Made by a program: the position numbers and the translations under genes. From Listeria monocytogenes (GTDB taxonomy: Bacteria > Bacillota > Bacilli > Lactobacillales > Listeriaceae): 64,000 nucleotides of DNA. The stretch is taken from NCBI RefSeq assembly GCF_041765605.1, contig NZ_CP168900.1, positions 1,194,001 to 1,258,000 of the forward strand, read 5' to 3'. Shown here piece by piece: positions 36,148 to 43,751 of the stretch (positions are counted from its first letter, which is position 1; every line of letters starts with the position of its first letter). The notes beneath the pieces are model-generated. The model saw only the letters and a list, made by a program, of their open reading frames with translations. It did not search any database and was not told the DNA's origin.

Positions 36148-37424
36148 AGTTTTTAGATCTGTTTGCAGGTATTGGCGGATTTCGTTTAGGTATGGAACGC
36201 GCCGGACATGAGTGCGTGGGCTATGTTGAAATTGATAAATTCGCACGAAAGAGTTACCAAGCAATTCACGATACGGAAGGAGAGTGGACACGTGAAGACA
36301 TCACAAAAGTTACAGATGAGGAGTGGAGAACGTTGCGCGGAACAGTTGACATTATTTGCGGAGGATTTCCTTGTCAATCATTCTCAATCGCAGGAAAGCG
36401 ACTGGGCTTCGAAGAAACTCGAGGAACTTTGTTCTTTGAAATTGCTAGAGCAGCTAAACAAATCCAACCACGCTATTTATTCCTTGAAAACGTTAAAGGG
36501 TTACTATCGCACAACAAAGGAGAAACGTTCGCTACAATCCTTACCGCGCTTCATGAACTGGGGTACGATGCGGAATGGCAGATTCTTAACAGCAAAGATT
36601 TCGGAGTCCCACAAAACAGAGAACGCGTGTTCATTATCGGACATCTTAGAGGAGCAGGTGGACGAGAAATATTTCCTCTCGCAGAAGCATCTAGAACGGC
36701 TGATGAAAGCAGAGTCATTGCAAACACGCTTACTGCCCGATACCCATACAGTCAACGAGAAGGCACATATATTGAAACGACAAGGAAAAGCGAGCAAGTA
36801 ATGCCAGTTTTAACACCAGATAGAATTATAAAAAGGCAAAATGGACGAAGGTTTAAAACACTAGGTGAGCCAGCGTTCACTTTAACCGCTCAAGATCAGC
36901 ACGGAATCATTGTGTTTGGTGAACTGGAAGGATCAGGACGAGAGCAAAGTAACCGTATTTATAGCGAAAAAGGTTTGGCTCCAACTTTGACGACGATGCA
37001 AGGCGGTGGACAAGAGCCAAAAATAGCAATAGTCGGAAATGTGAATCCTAGTAAAAGAGGGATGAATGGTGAAGTTTATTCAAGTGAAGGGTTAGCGCCA
37101 ACATTAACAACAAATAAAGGCGAAGGTCAAAAAGTAGCCATTATTCAAAAAGCGCGTGGCTATAACAAGGGAGGAAAACACGACATAGCGCCTACATTAT
37201 CATCAAGTAGTTGGCAAGAAAATAATTTATTACAGAAAGGTAATTTCAGAATTCGAAAACTAACACCTCGTGAGTGCTGGCGCCTTCAAGGATTTCCGGA
37301 TTGGGCATTTGATCGAGCAGCAGAAGTAAATAGCAATAGTCAATTATATAAACAATCAGGAAATAGCGTTACAGAGAATGTAATTTGGAAAATAGCGAAA
37401 TTATTTAAGGAGGAACAAGCATGA
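36144..37424 (+). CDS. Orphan DNA C5-cytosine methyltransferase
   Basis: This 426-residue enzyme methylates cytosine in a specific DNA sequence, protecting phage DNA from host restriction; no cognate nuclease gene is next to it. Motif I is DLFAGIGGFRLG, motif IV GGFPCQSFSIAG with catalytic Cys77, motif VI LENVKGL, motif VIII QNRERVFIIG and motif X YKQSGNSV. Between VIII and X the target-recognition region (~200-370) has a recurring GLAPTLTT/IAPTLSS unit at least three times. It starts at GTG 36144 overlapping the preceding gene. A second reading frame inside it is also methyltransferase-like (see findings). Confidence 0.92.
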   Translation: MKFLDLFAGIGGFRLGMERAGHECVGYVEIDKFARKSYQAIHDTEGEWTREDITKVTDEEWRTLRGTVDIICGGFPCQSFSIAGKRLGFEETRGTLFFEIARAAKQIQPRYLFLENVKGLLSHNKGETFATILTALHELGYDAEWQILNSKDFGVPQNRERVFIIGHLRGAGGREIFPLAEASRTADESRVIANTLTARYPYSQREGTYIETTRKSEQVMPVLTPDRIIKRQNGRRFKTLGEPAFTLTAQDQHGIIVFGELEGSGREQSNRIYSEKGLAPTLTTMQGGGQEPKIAIVGNVNPSKRGMNGEVYSSEGLAPTLTTNKGEGQKVAIIQKARGYNKGGKHDIAPTLSSSSWQENNLLQKGNFRIRKLTPRECWRLQGFPDWAFDRAAEVNSNSQLYKQSGNSVTENVIWKIAKLFKEEQA

Positions 37425-37570
37425 ATTTCAAAGTAGGAGATAAAGTTACTTGGATTAAAGATAAAAATGTTATTGGGAAGGTAGTTAGCATTAACGATTT
37501 TAGACCACCAGAAATGGAGTGCGCGGTTGATTTTGGATTTAGCGATTTGGTGTTTTGCAGTAGAGAGTAA
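37421..37570 (+). CDS. Small SH3/KOW-like phage protein (49 aa)
   Basis: ATG 37421 overlaps the methyltransferase stop (ATGA). The product MNFKVGDKVTWIKDKNVIGK... has the VGDKV start and alternating strands of a KOW/SH3-barrel protein. Two more small genes in this operon (39982 and 40328) begin in the same way. Function unknown. AAGGAGG precedes it. Confidence 0.6.
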   Translation: MNFKVGDKVTWIKDKNVIGKVVSINDFRPPEMECAVDFGFSDLVFCSRE

Positions 37571-37819
37571 TTGATTTTAGACGAAAGCGCGACAAAACAA
37601 GAATCTGTTATCTGTACAATGTGCAAACAAGAAATTGAAGAAGGCTCATATTTATTAAAAGTACGTGAAGATTTATTCTGTGGAAATTGTTATGAAGAGC
37701 AACCGGTAGTATTTTATTATCGACTAAATGGTGATGACGGCTGGATGGACGATTCGGAAGCTAAAGAATACAGACTTGAGGATTACTTGGAGGAAGTGGA
37801 GGGTGAAGACAATGAGTAA
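37571..37819 (+). CDS. Zinc-ribbon-like early protein (82 aa)
   Basis: It starts at TTG 37571 directly after the previous stop. Two Cys pairs (CTMC and CGNC, 22 residues apart) suggest a LIM-type or treble-clef zinc finger, followed by an acidic tail. Function unknown. Confidence 0.6.
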   Translation: MILDESATKQESVICTMCKQEIEEGSYLLKVREDLFCGNCYEEQPVVFYYRLNGDDGWMDDSEAKEYRLEDYLEEVEGEDNE

Positions 37820-38000
37820 AAACTTGTATGCAATCAAGCAAGATGGCTTGTACAAACATTTTCCACACAGTTGGTATGATGCTAATCTGTCTAAAGATTG
37901 CTTATTTGTAAACCGAGAAACAGCAGAAAATAACTGTGCTTTAAATGGTTCTGACGAAATAGTAGAAATCAGTTTAGTAGAAGTGGAGGCTGAAGCATGA
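37812..38000 (+). CDS. Hypothetical early phage protein (62 aa)
   Basis: ATG 37812 overlaps the previous gene by eight bases and has GAGGGTGAAG upstream. The product (MSKNLYAIKQDGLYKHFPHS) is soluble with an acidic C-terminus and is not recognised. Confidence 0.6.
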   Translation: MSKNLYAIKQDGLYKHFPHSWYDANLSKDCLFVNRETAENNCALNGSDEIVEISLVEVEAEA

Positions 38001-38290
38001 GCAAATACTTCGAATACACACGAGAAGAAAACGAATATTATGCGCTAATTAAAGCAGAAAGCAAAAAACAAGCTGATTTTATCTATAAACGTGATGTTGC
38101 TGCTCGCGAAGAAGAATTTGCAATATCAGGACTGATGACAAAATTCATCACTACAGAATTAACAGAGCAAAAAGCGCTGAAACTCTTCATGTCATCCTTG
38201 CAAGAATATGAAACAGAGGAAGAAATAAAACAAGGGTTTTATGAAACTTCCAATGAAACGATTTTACTAATTGATGCTGATTTAATTTGA
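37997..38290 (+). CDS. Hypothetical early phage protein (97 aa)
   Basis: ATG 37997 overlaps the preceding stop by four bases. It is a helical, acidic, soluble protein (MSKYFEYTREENEYYALIKA). Not recognised; length and position fit a DUF-type accessory protein of Listeria phages. Confidence 0.65.
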   Translation: MSKYFEYTREENEYYALIKAESKKQADFIYKRDVAAREEEFAISGLMTKFITTELTEQKALKLFMSSLQEYETEEEIKQGFYETSNETILLIDADLI

Positions 38291-38306
38291 GATTGGAGGG
38301 CGAATA

Positions 38307-38705
38307 ATGAGAGACATTGAATATAGAGCGTTTGTAAAAGAAACTAAGAAAATGCTTCCAGTCACTGATTTGTGTTTTAACGAAACAGAAGCTGCAGGTG
38401 TGAGCGGTTGCGGAAACGCAAATTGCACGCTGTGCGTCGACTGGTACAGCTTTGATGATGTCGTGCTGATGCAATACACAGGTTTAAAAGACAAAAACGG
38501 CAAGAAGATTTTTGAAGGGGATATAGTCAATTGTAAGTTTTTTGACAGAATGGTTAGTGATATTGCTGGTGTAATTAATTTTATTGATTGCGTGTGGGCA
38601 GTAAGTGATTTCAAGAATAAACGACTATATCAGTTGATAGATGTTGATAACATTGAAATTATCGGCAACATACACGAAAATTCGGAAATATTGGAGGAAC
38701 AGTAA
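38307..38705 (+). CDS. YopX-domain protein
   Basis: This 132-residue protein has the YopX pattern: an N-terminal IEYRAFVKETKKMLPV strand region, LMQYTGLKDKNGKKIFEGDI in the middle and INFIDCVWAVSD near the end, closing with the IEIIGNIHEN motif. YopX proteins are common in Gram-positive phages; their molecular function is unknown. The GNANCTLC insertion is unusual and could bind a metal. Confidence 0.85.
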   Translation: MRDIEYRAFVKETKKMLPVTDLCFNETEAAGVSGCGNANCTLCVDWYSFDDVVLMQYTGLKDKNGKKIFEGDIVNCKFFDRMVSDIAGVINFIDCVWAVSDFKNKRLYQLIDVDNIEIIGNIHENSEILEEQ

Positions 38706-38876
38706 ATGACGTTAAGAGAAGCATTAGAGAAGCACACAAGATATATCATGTTTTGTGGCATGTGCGAGTGTGGAGAAGCTAAATATGATTTGATTGTAGA
38801 CGGCGACTTGATGTATCCGCCTGTACACGAATCAACTATTTTGGAAGTAAATCCGGAACTATTGGAGGCAAAATAA
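38706..38876 (+). CDS. Small Cys-containing phage protein (56 aa)
   Basis: It starts at ATG 38706, two bases after the YopX stop, with GGAGGAA upstream. A CGMCECG cluster could bind zinc. The stop overlaps the next start by one base. Function unknown. Confidence 0.6.
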   Translation: MTLREALEKHTRYIMFCGMCECGEAKYDLIVDGDLMYPPVHESTILEVNPELLEAK

Positions 38877-39064
38877 TGGGAGATGATGATTATTGTCCGC
38901 AGTGTTTCGAGTGCGATGGAGAATGCGTTAACGGCGAAAACGGAACGCTCGTATGTGAAAGCTGTGGGCATGTATATACAGATGAGGAATGGGACGAAAA
39001 GAACGATAAAGAAATTGCGGATTATGTGGCTTTTCTAAAGGGTTTGTCGGAGGTGATGGGATGA
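38876..39064 (+). CDS. Zinc-ribbon protein (62 aa)
   Basis: Two Cys pairs, CPQC and CESC, with an extra CDGEC between them form a zinc ribbon resembling the N-terminus of PhnA-type proteins. The rest is acidic. It overlaps the pentapeptide-repeat gene by four bases. Confidence 0.65.
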   Translation: MGDDDYCPQCFECDGECVNGENGTLVCESCGHVYTDEEWDEKNDKEIADYVAFLKGLSEVMG

Positions 39065-39516
39065 AACAAAAAGAGTTAGACATCATATTAGAGAATCACG
39101 GGAAATGGCTGCGGGGTAAGGGTGGCAAGAAAGCGGATATAAATAATGTAGATTTAGGTAATGCAAATTTAAGACGTGCGGATTTAAAAGGAGCGGATTT
39201 AAGCAATGCAGATTTAAGATGTGCAGATTTAAGAGGAGCAAATTTAAGTTATGCAAATTTAAGCAATGCACTTTTAAATTGGATAATCTGGCAAGACATC
39301 GAAGGGTTAACGGTAATCTGCGTACAAGTAGATACAACTAGAAGAAACAATCAAATAACGTATATCAAAGAATTAGGCATATGGACAACCGGCTGTTTTC
39401 AAGGAACATTAGATGAGCTTAAAGCAGCTGTTGAACAAACGCATAAGCATAACGAAAAACTTAAAAAGAGATATTACAGAGTGATTGATTTTATTTTGAA
39501 TGAGGTGGCGGAATGA
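39061..39516 (+). CDS. Pentapeptide-repeat protein
   Basis: The 151-residue protein contains about nine A(D/N)L-type pentapeptides in succession (residues ~24-75, e.g. ANLRRADLKGADLSNADL), which build a right-handed beta helix. Short versions are frequent in phages. Longer ones such as Qnr mimic DNA and bind gyrase; whether this one does is unknown. The DNA has a matching 15-base periodicity. The C-terminal half is helical with no recognised domain. Confidence 0.82.
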   Translation: MKQKELDIILENHGKWLRGKGGKKADINNVDLGNANLRRADLKGADLSNADLRCADLRGANLSYANLSNALLNWIIWQDIEGLTVICVQVDTTRRNNQITYIKELGIWTTGCFQGTLDELKAAVEQTHKHNEKLKKRYYRVIDFILNEVAE

Positions 39517-39698
39517 ACGATAAAAAAACAGATTATAAAGTATATAAAATAACATACAAGCAACGTTTCATGGGGGAAGTTATTGTTGATTCATATGAAA
39601 GAACGGTAAAAGATGATAACGAATTACGGTCTGCAATTAACGCTTTATATGACGACCCACATGTGTTTTCAGTTAGTAGTGAAGAGGTGGCGGAATGA
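39513..39698 (+). CDS. Hypothetical early phage protein (61 aa)
   Basis: ATG 39513 overlaps the preceding stop. The sequence (YKVYKITYKQRFMGEVIVDS, later DNELRSAINALYDDP) suggests a small alpha/beta domain. It ends in EEVAE, like several neighbours, because the GAGGTGGCGGAATGA box serves as both C-terminus and ribosome-binding site. Confidence 0.6.
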   Translation: MNDKKTDYKVYKITYKQRFMGEVIVDSYERTVKDDNELRSAINALYDDPHVFSVSSEEVAE

Positions 39699-39985
39699 TT
39701 TTATATGGAGTAGTAACATATAACGATGTAACAGAGTGGACAACGGACTTCCTAACAGCTAAAAAATGGTTGGAAAATGCTAAGCAAGTTTTCTATGACG
39801 GAGAACTTGATGAAGATTACTATGTTGCGTTAATAAAGTTAGACGTAGAAGCATTCTTATACGATAAATATGACAAAGAAACAGATTTGAGTGATCAGTT
39901 ACATGATGAAGCTGAGACAATGAAAGAGTATTGTTTGTTATTAGATGATGACGGAACTTACATTGTAAGAGAGGTGTCGGAATGA
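39695..39985 (+). CDS. Hypothetical early phage protein (96 aa)
   Basis: It overlaps both neighbours by four bases. A soluble acidic protein beginning MILYGVVTYNDVTEWTTDFL. No family recognised. Confidence 0.62.
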   Translation: MILYGVVTYNDVTEWTTDFLTAKKWLENAKQVFYDGELDEDYYVALIKLDVEAFLYDKYDKETDLSDQLHDEAETMKEYCLLLDDDGTYIVREVSE

Positions 39986-40161
39986 ACATACAAGTAGGAA
40001 GCAAAGTAAAAACAACATACAAAACAAAGTTTGTTAAAAAAGGTGAGTACGGAACAGTGAAAGAAATATATGATGTTGTTAATATCCCGGTTACAGCATT
40101 AGTAGATTTCAGGCATTCAACAGTTTGTTTCTTCATTAGAGATTTGGAGGTGGCAGAATGA
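39982..40161 (+). CDS. Small SH3/KOW-like phage protein (59 aa)
   Basis: ATG 39982 overlaps the preceding stop; the product MNIQVGSKVKTTYKTKF... has the same VGxKV beta-barrel start as the gene at 37421. It ends DLEVAE and overlaps the next gene by four bases. Confidence 0.58.
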   Translation: MNIQVGSKVKTTYKTKFVKKGEYGTVKEIYDVVNIPVTALVDFRHSTVCFFIRDLEVAE

Positions 40162-40331
40162 CAAAACAAATAATCATCAACGAAGCAAACAGTTTACTTC
40201 ACAGGAAAAGCAAAGAGCTAAGTAAATCCATTATTAAAACACCACGCGATCTCGAACGTTTCGCGATTGGGCTGGATAAATTATCACAAGAAATGTGGGA
40301 CTATAAAAATGAATTGGAGGCGATTAAATGA
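40158..40331 (+). CDS. Hypothetical helical protein (57 aa)
   Basis: This four-base-overlap gene starts at ATG 40158 and encodes an all-helical basic protein (INEANSLLHRKSKELSKSII). Not recognised. Confidence 0.58.
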   Translation: MTKQIIINEANSLLHRKSKELSKSIIKTPRDLERFAIGLDKLSQEMWDYKNELEAIK

Positions 40332-40711
40332 GTATCCGGCCGGGCGATAAAGTAGAAGTGCAGGATAGGTCAGGGGTAGCTGAATTATGTGTAGACGGAG
40401 AGCAGTTTCATGTTCTGATTAACAACAATGGTCTGCTTACTGTTGAAGATGAAGACGGATTTTCATCCTTTAACATACCAGCAACTCAAGTCAAGAAAAT
40501 GAAAGAAAATAGGAATAGTCAATTAGTAAATGAGCTATATGAACAATCAGACTCAGTAAGTTTTAGTATATATAATGCAGATACAGATAAAGCTAAGATG
40601 TTTGTATCTAATGTAAATAAGCCACAATTTGACGAAAGAAACAATGTGAAGTGGTATTCTGCATCAAAAGGCAAAATAACAGCAACAGCATTTTTGAAAG
40701 GAGATGATTAA
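40328..40711 (+). CDS. Hypothetical phage protein (127 aa) with SH3-like start
   Basis: Residues 1-55 (MSIRPGDKVEVQDRSGVAEL) look like an SH3/KOW barrel; the rest is a mixed alpha/beta region ending with AFLKGDD. Overlaps the previous gene by four bases. Function unknown. Confidence 0.62.
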   Translation: MSIRPGDKVEVQDRSGVAELCVDGEQFHVLINNNGLLTVEDEDGFSSFNIPATQVKKMKENRNSQLVNELYEQSDSVSFSIYNADTDKAKMFVSNVNKPQFDERNNVKWYSASKGKITATAFLKGDD

Positions 40712-40712
40712 T

Positions 40713-41192
40713 ATGACAACACTTTATTCCATTCAAGAAAAGTATCAACAGTTATTAAATTTAGCTGAGCAATTAGATCCAGAGATATTAAAAGATACAC
40801 TTGAAAGCATTGAAGATGAATTAGAAACAAAAGCAGAAAATGTTGCGTTTGTTATTAAAGAATTAGAAGGGCAATCACTTATTTTAGATGTAGAAATTAA
40901 ACGTTTATCAGAACGAGAAAACACGATTAACAATAATGTGAAGCGACTGAAACAATCACTACATGATGCTATGCTAGTTGCTAATAAGCAAAAAATAAAA
41001 ACGAATCTATTTACATTAGATATTCGGAAAAACCCTCACAGTGTACTTGTAGAAGATGAGAGGAAGTTAATTAATTATTTAGTTGAACAACCTAAGAAGC
41101 TGGATAAGGCTAAGTTAAAAGATGATTTGAAAAAAGGCATTGATGTACCAGGAGCCGTTTTGGTTCAAACGGAAAGACTACAAATAAAATAA
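40713..41192 (+). CDS. Siphovirus Gp157-like protein
   Basis: The 159-residue protein has a long coiled coil (LEQLDPEILK-type N-terminus, then EDELETKAENVAFVIKELEG) and a C-terminal beta region ending DVPGAVLVQTERLQIK. Both features fit the Gp157 family, which begins the replication/recombination module in many Gram-positive phages. ATG 40713 was preferred to 40704 because GAAAGGAG would abut the latter. Confidence 0.8.
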   Translation: MTTLYSIQEKYQQLLNLAEQLDPEILKDTLESIEDELETKAENVAFVIKELEGQSLILDVEIKRLSERENTINNNVKRLKQSLHDAMLVANKQKIKTNLFTLDIRKNPHSVLVEDERKLINYLVEQPKKLDKAKLKDDLKKGIDVPGAVLVQTERLQIK

Positions 41193-41211
41193 TAAGTAAG
41201 GAGGAATTTCA

Positions 41212-41901
41212 TTGGAATTTATTCAATCAGAAAAAATGAAAAGGTCGGAGTATTTTAATATTATGATTTATGCAAAACCGGGAGCAGGGAAAACAACGAC
41301 GATTAAGTATTTAGAAGGAAAAACATTAATGTTGGATTGTGATGGTACGTCGAAAGTATTAAGTGGATTACCTAATATCACGATTGCGACATTAGATCCT
41401 CGAAATCCCGTACAAGATATGGCTGATTTTTATGGATATGCGAAGGCACATGCAGAGGAATATGACAATGTAGTAATTGATAATTTAAGCCATTATCAAA
41501 AATTATGGTTAATGTTTAATGGGAGAAATACAAAATCAGGTCAACCAGAACTACAACACTATGGAATATTTGACACACATTTAATAGATTTGATTTCCGT
41601 GTTTAATAATTTACCAAACACAAATATAGTATATACAGCTTGGGAAAACACGCGTCAAATACAGATGGAAAGTGGGCAACTGTATAATCAATTTTTGCCT
41701 GACATTAGAGAAAAGGTAGTTAATCACGTTATGGGAATTGTTCCTATAGTCGCAAGATTAATAAGAAATCCTGAAACAGGTCAGAGGGGTTTCTTACTCA
41801 CAGAAAACAATGGTAATTTTGCAAAAAATCAGCTAGATAATAGAGAGTTTGCCTTGCAAGAAGACCTATTCCAAATTGGTGATGTTGATGTTAAAGCTTA
41901 G
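41212..41901 (+). CDS. RecA-like AAA ATPase (Sak4-type, AAA_24)
   Basis: The 229-residue ATPase has Walker A KPGAGKTTT at ~24-32 and a VVIDNLSHY Walker B. With its neighbours (Gp157, helicase, DUF669) it fits the phage Sak4-like single-strand annealing or recombination ATPases. It starts at TTG 41212 with AAGGAGG upstream. Its end overlaps the start of the helicase gene by 20 bases in another frame. Confidence 0.82.
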   Translation: MEFIQSEKMKRSEYFNIMIYAKPGAGKTTTIKYLEGKTLMLDCDGTSKVLSGLPNITIATLDPRNPVQDMADFYGYAKAHAEEYDNVVIDNLSHYQKLWLMFNGRNTKSGQPELQHYGIFDTHLIDLISVFNNLPNTNIVYTAWENTRQIQMESGQLYNQFLPDIREKVVNHVMGIVPIVARLIRNPETGQRGFLLTENNGNFAKNQLDNREFALQEDLFQIGDVDVKA

Positions 41902-43221
41902 AGAATATCAACAAGAAATTATAAATGATGTAAAGGGGGCTTTTTTACAGGGATATAACAGACCGTGCGTTGTTGCTCCCTGTGGCTAGGCGCTGGTAAA
42001 TCAGTTATTTTATCAGAAATAATTCGCATGACAACGCGCAATAAAAATAATGTTCTTTTCCTAGTTCACAGAAAAGAATTGATTGACCAAATTAGAAATA
42101 CACTCACTATGAATGATGTTGACATGACATTTGTCAATTTGGGGATGGTTCAAACTGTTGTTCGACGTTTAGAAAAAACTTCCGAGCCAGCTCTAATCAT
42201 TATTGATGAAAGTCATCATGTGCTTGCAAATAGTTATAAAAAAATAATCAATCATTTTTCTAATGCTAAAGTGGTCGGATTTACAGCAACACCTGTACGA
42301 ATCAATGGGGGTGGCTTAGGAGATATAAACGATATTTTAATTGAAAAAGTTAATGTGAAGTGGTTAATTGAAAAACAATTCTTAGCACCTTACAAATATT
42401 TTGCTCCCGAAATCGTTCAAACGGAAACATTAGACATCAAACGAACTGGCGAATTTGATATGACAGGACTTGACGACCAATTCAACAAAAAAATGATTTG
42501 GGGCGATGTCATTAAGCATTATCAAAAGTTAGCAGACGGAGAACAAGCAATACTTTATGCTTCTTCCCTTTATCAAAGCAAAAAAATGACAATGAGTTTT
42601 GAACAAGTGGGTATCACTGCAGCACATATTGATGGCAAAACACCAAAGGCGGAACGCGATCACATTATCCAACAGTTTCGAAATGGCGAGATTAAAGTGC
42701 TATGTAACTTAGATTTAATTGGTGAAGGATTCGATGTTCCAGACTGTTCTACTGTGATTATGCTACGACCAACACAGTCACTATCACTGTATATCCAGCA
42801 ATCAATGAGAGGGATGCGATACCGAACTGGCAAAACAGCTATCATTATTGACCATGTTGGAAATGTCAATCGTTTTGGTTTGCCGGACATGGAACGAAAA
42901 TGGTCCTTAGAAGCGAAAAAAGGGAGTAACAGCAACAAAGCAGAAGCACCTGTAAAAATTTGCCCTGACTGTTTTATGACAGTTTTGTCTAGCAGCAAAC
43001 AATGCTCACATTGTGGTCATGAATTCAAAGTAGAAGTAAAACCAATACAAGTTGACGAGGCAGCAGAGCTACAAGAAGTAACAGAAGCAGTTTTTAAAGT
43101 AAATTATAGTAGTCCAAGCGAATGTACGAACATGAAAGAATTATATGAATATGCAAAAGAACACAATTATAAAAGAGGATGGGCATTCCATCAAGGAAAA
43201 GCAAGAGGATTTATCAAATAA
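41882..43221 (+). pseudogene. DEAD/DEAH helicase with a frameshift inside Walker A
   Basis: The gene starts at ATG 41882 (or 41888) as MLMLKLREYQQEIINDVKGA and runs to RPCVVAPCG, where TAG stops it. In another frame the helicase resumes at GAGKSVILSE. It then has motif II IIIDESHH, motif III GFTATPVR, the helicase C domain with QQSMRGMRYRTGK, and a C-terminal zinc ribbon (CPDC...CSHC). Removing five bases at about 41988-41996 restores APCGAGKS exactly. A shorter protein could start at GTG 41965 and keep Walker A, but it would lose the Q-motif region. It is either a real mutation or a sequencing error. Confidence 0.8.
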
Positions 43222-43243
43222 AAACGAAAGAAGGAATTTAAAA

Positions 43244-43729
43244 ATGTTTAAAGTAGATCATAATGATGTTTTCACAAATGGAGTAGAAAATGGTACGTAT
43301 GAGGTGGTTTTATACAACGCAAATGAAGATGCGACAAAAAATGGAGCGGAGTTCATTAATATTGATTTAATTATCCGTAATGATGTAAATCAAAAATTCC
43401 AGAATGCGCATATTTTTCACCGAGTATGGAAAGCAAAAGCAACAAATGAATATAGTCGAACGGCATTAAATACAATCGCTAAAGCAATCCAATTACCTAA
43501 CGGCAAAGATTATAATACATTGGATGAATTATTAAAAGACCTGTTAACTAAGACATGCCAAGTTACTGTGAAAAATGAAGAGTCTGAATACAATGGTCAA
43601 ACATACAATAACTTAAACGTGAAAGCATGGGGCGAAAGTAAGATCACTGGACCGCTACAACATCAATTTAAAAAGAAAGAAAATGACTTGCCACCAGTGG
43701 AAGTGAATGAGAGTAATCTACCGTTCTAA
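43244..43729 (+). CDS. DUF669 family phage protein
   Basis: This 161-residue protein starts MFKVDHNDVFTNGVENGTYE and matches the DUF669 family found between helicase and primase genes in siphophages, probably an OB-fold single-strand-binding-like protein. The C-terminus is acidic and ends in NLPF, as in SSB tails that recruit partners. ATG 43244 with GAAGGA upstream was chosen over the longer frame that overlaps the helicase. Confidence 0.83.
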   Translation: MFKVDHNDVFTNGVENGTYEVVLYNANEDATKNGAEFINIDLIIRNDVNQKFQNAHIFHRVWKAKATNEYSRTALNTIAKAIQLPNGKDYNTLDELLKDLLTKTCQVTVKNEESEYNGQTYNNLNVKAWGESKITGPLQHQFKKKENDLPPVEVNESNLPF

Positions 43730-43751
43730 GCAATGAGAGGAGCGCACAAAC

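Noticed and set aside
36208-36801. 197-codon frame overlapping the methyltransferase as a separate gene
   Set aside because: No ribosome-binding site, and only a short central part resembles protein; kept as an evolutionary finding rather than a gene.
39150-39280. Short periodic repeats resembling a CRISPR array
   Set aside because: The 15-base period encodes pentapeptide repeats in frame; there are no unique spacers. No CRISPR array was seen anywhere in the window.
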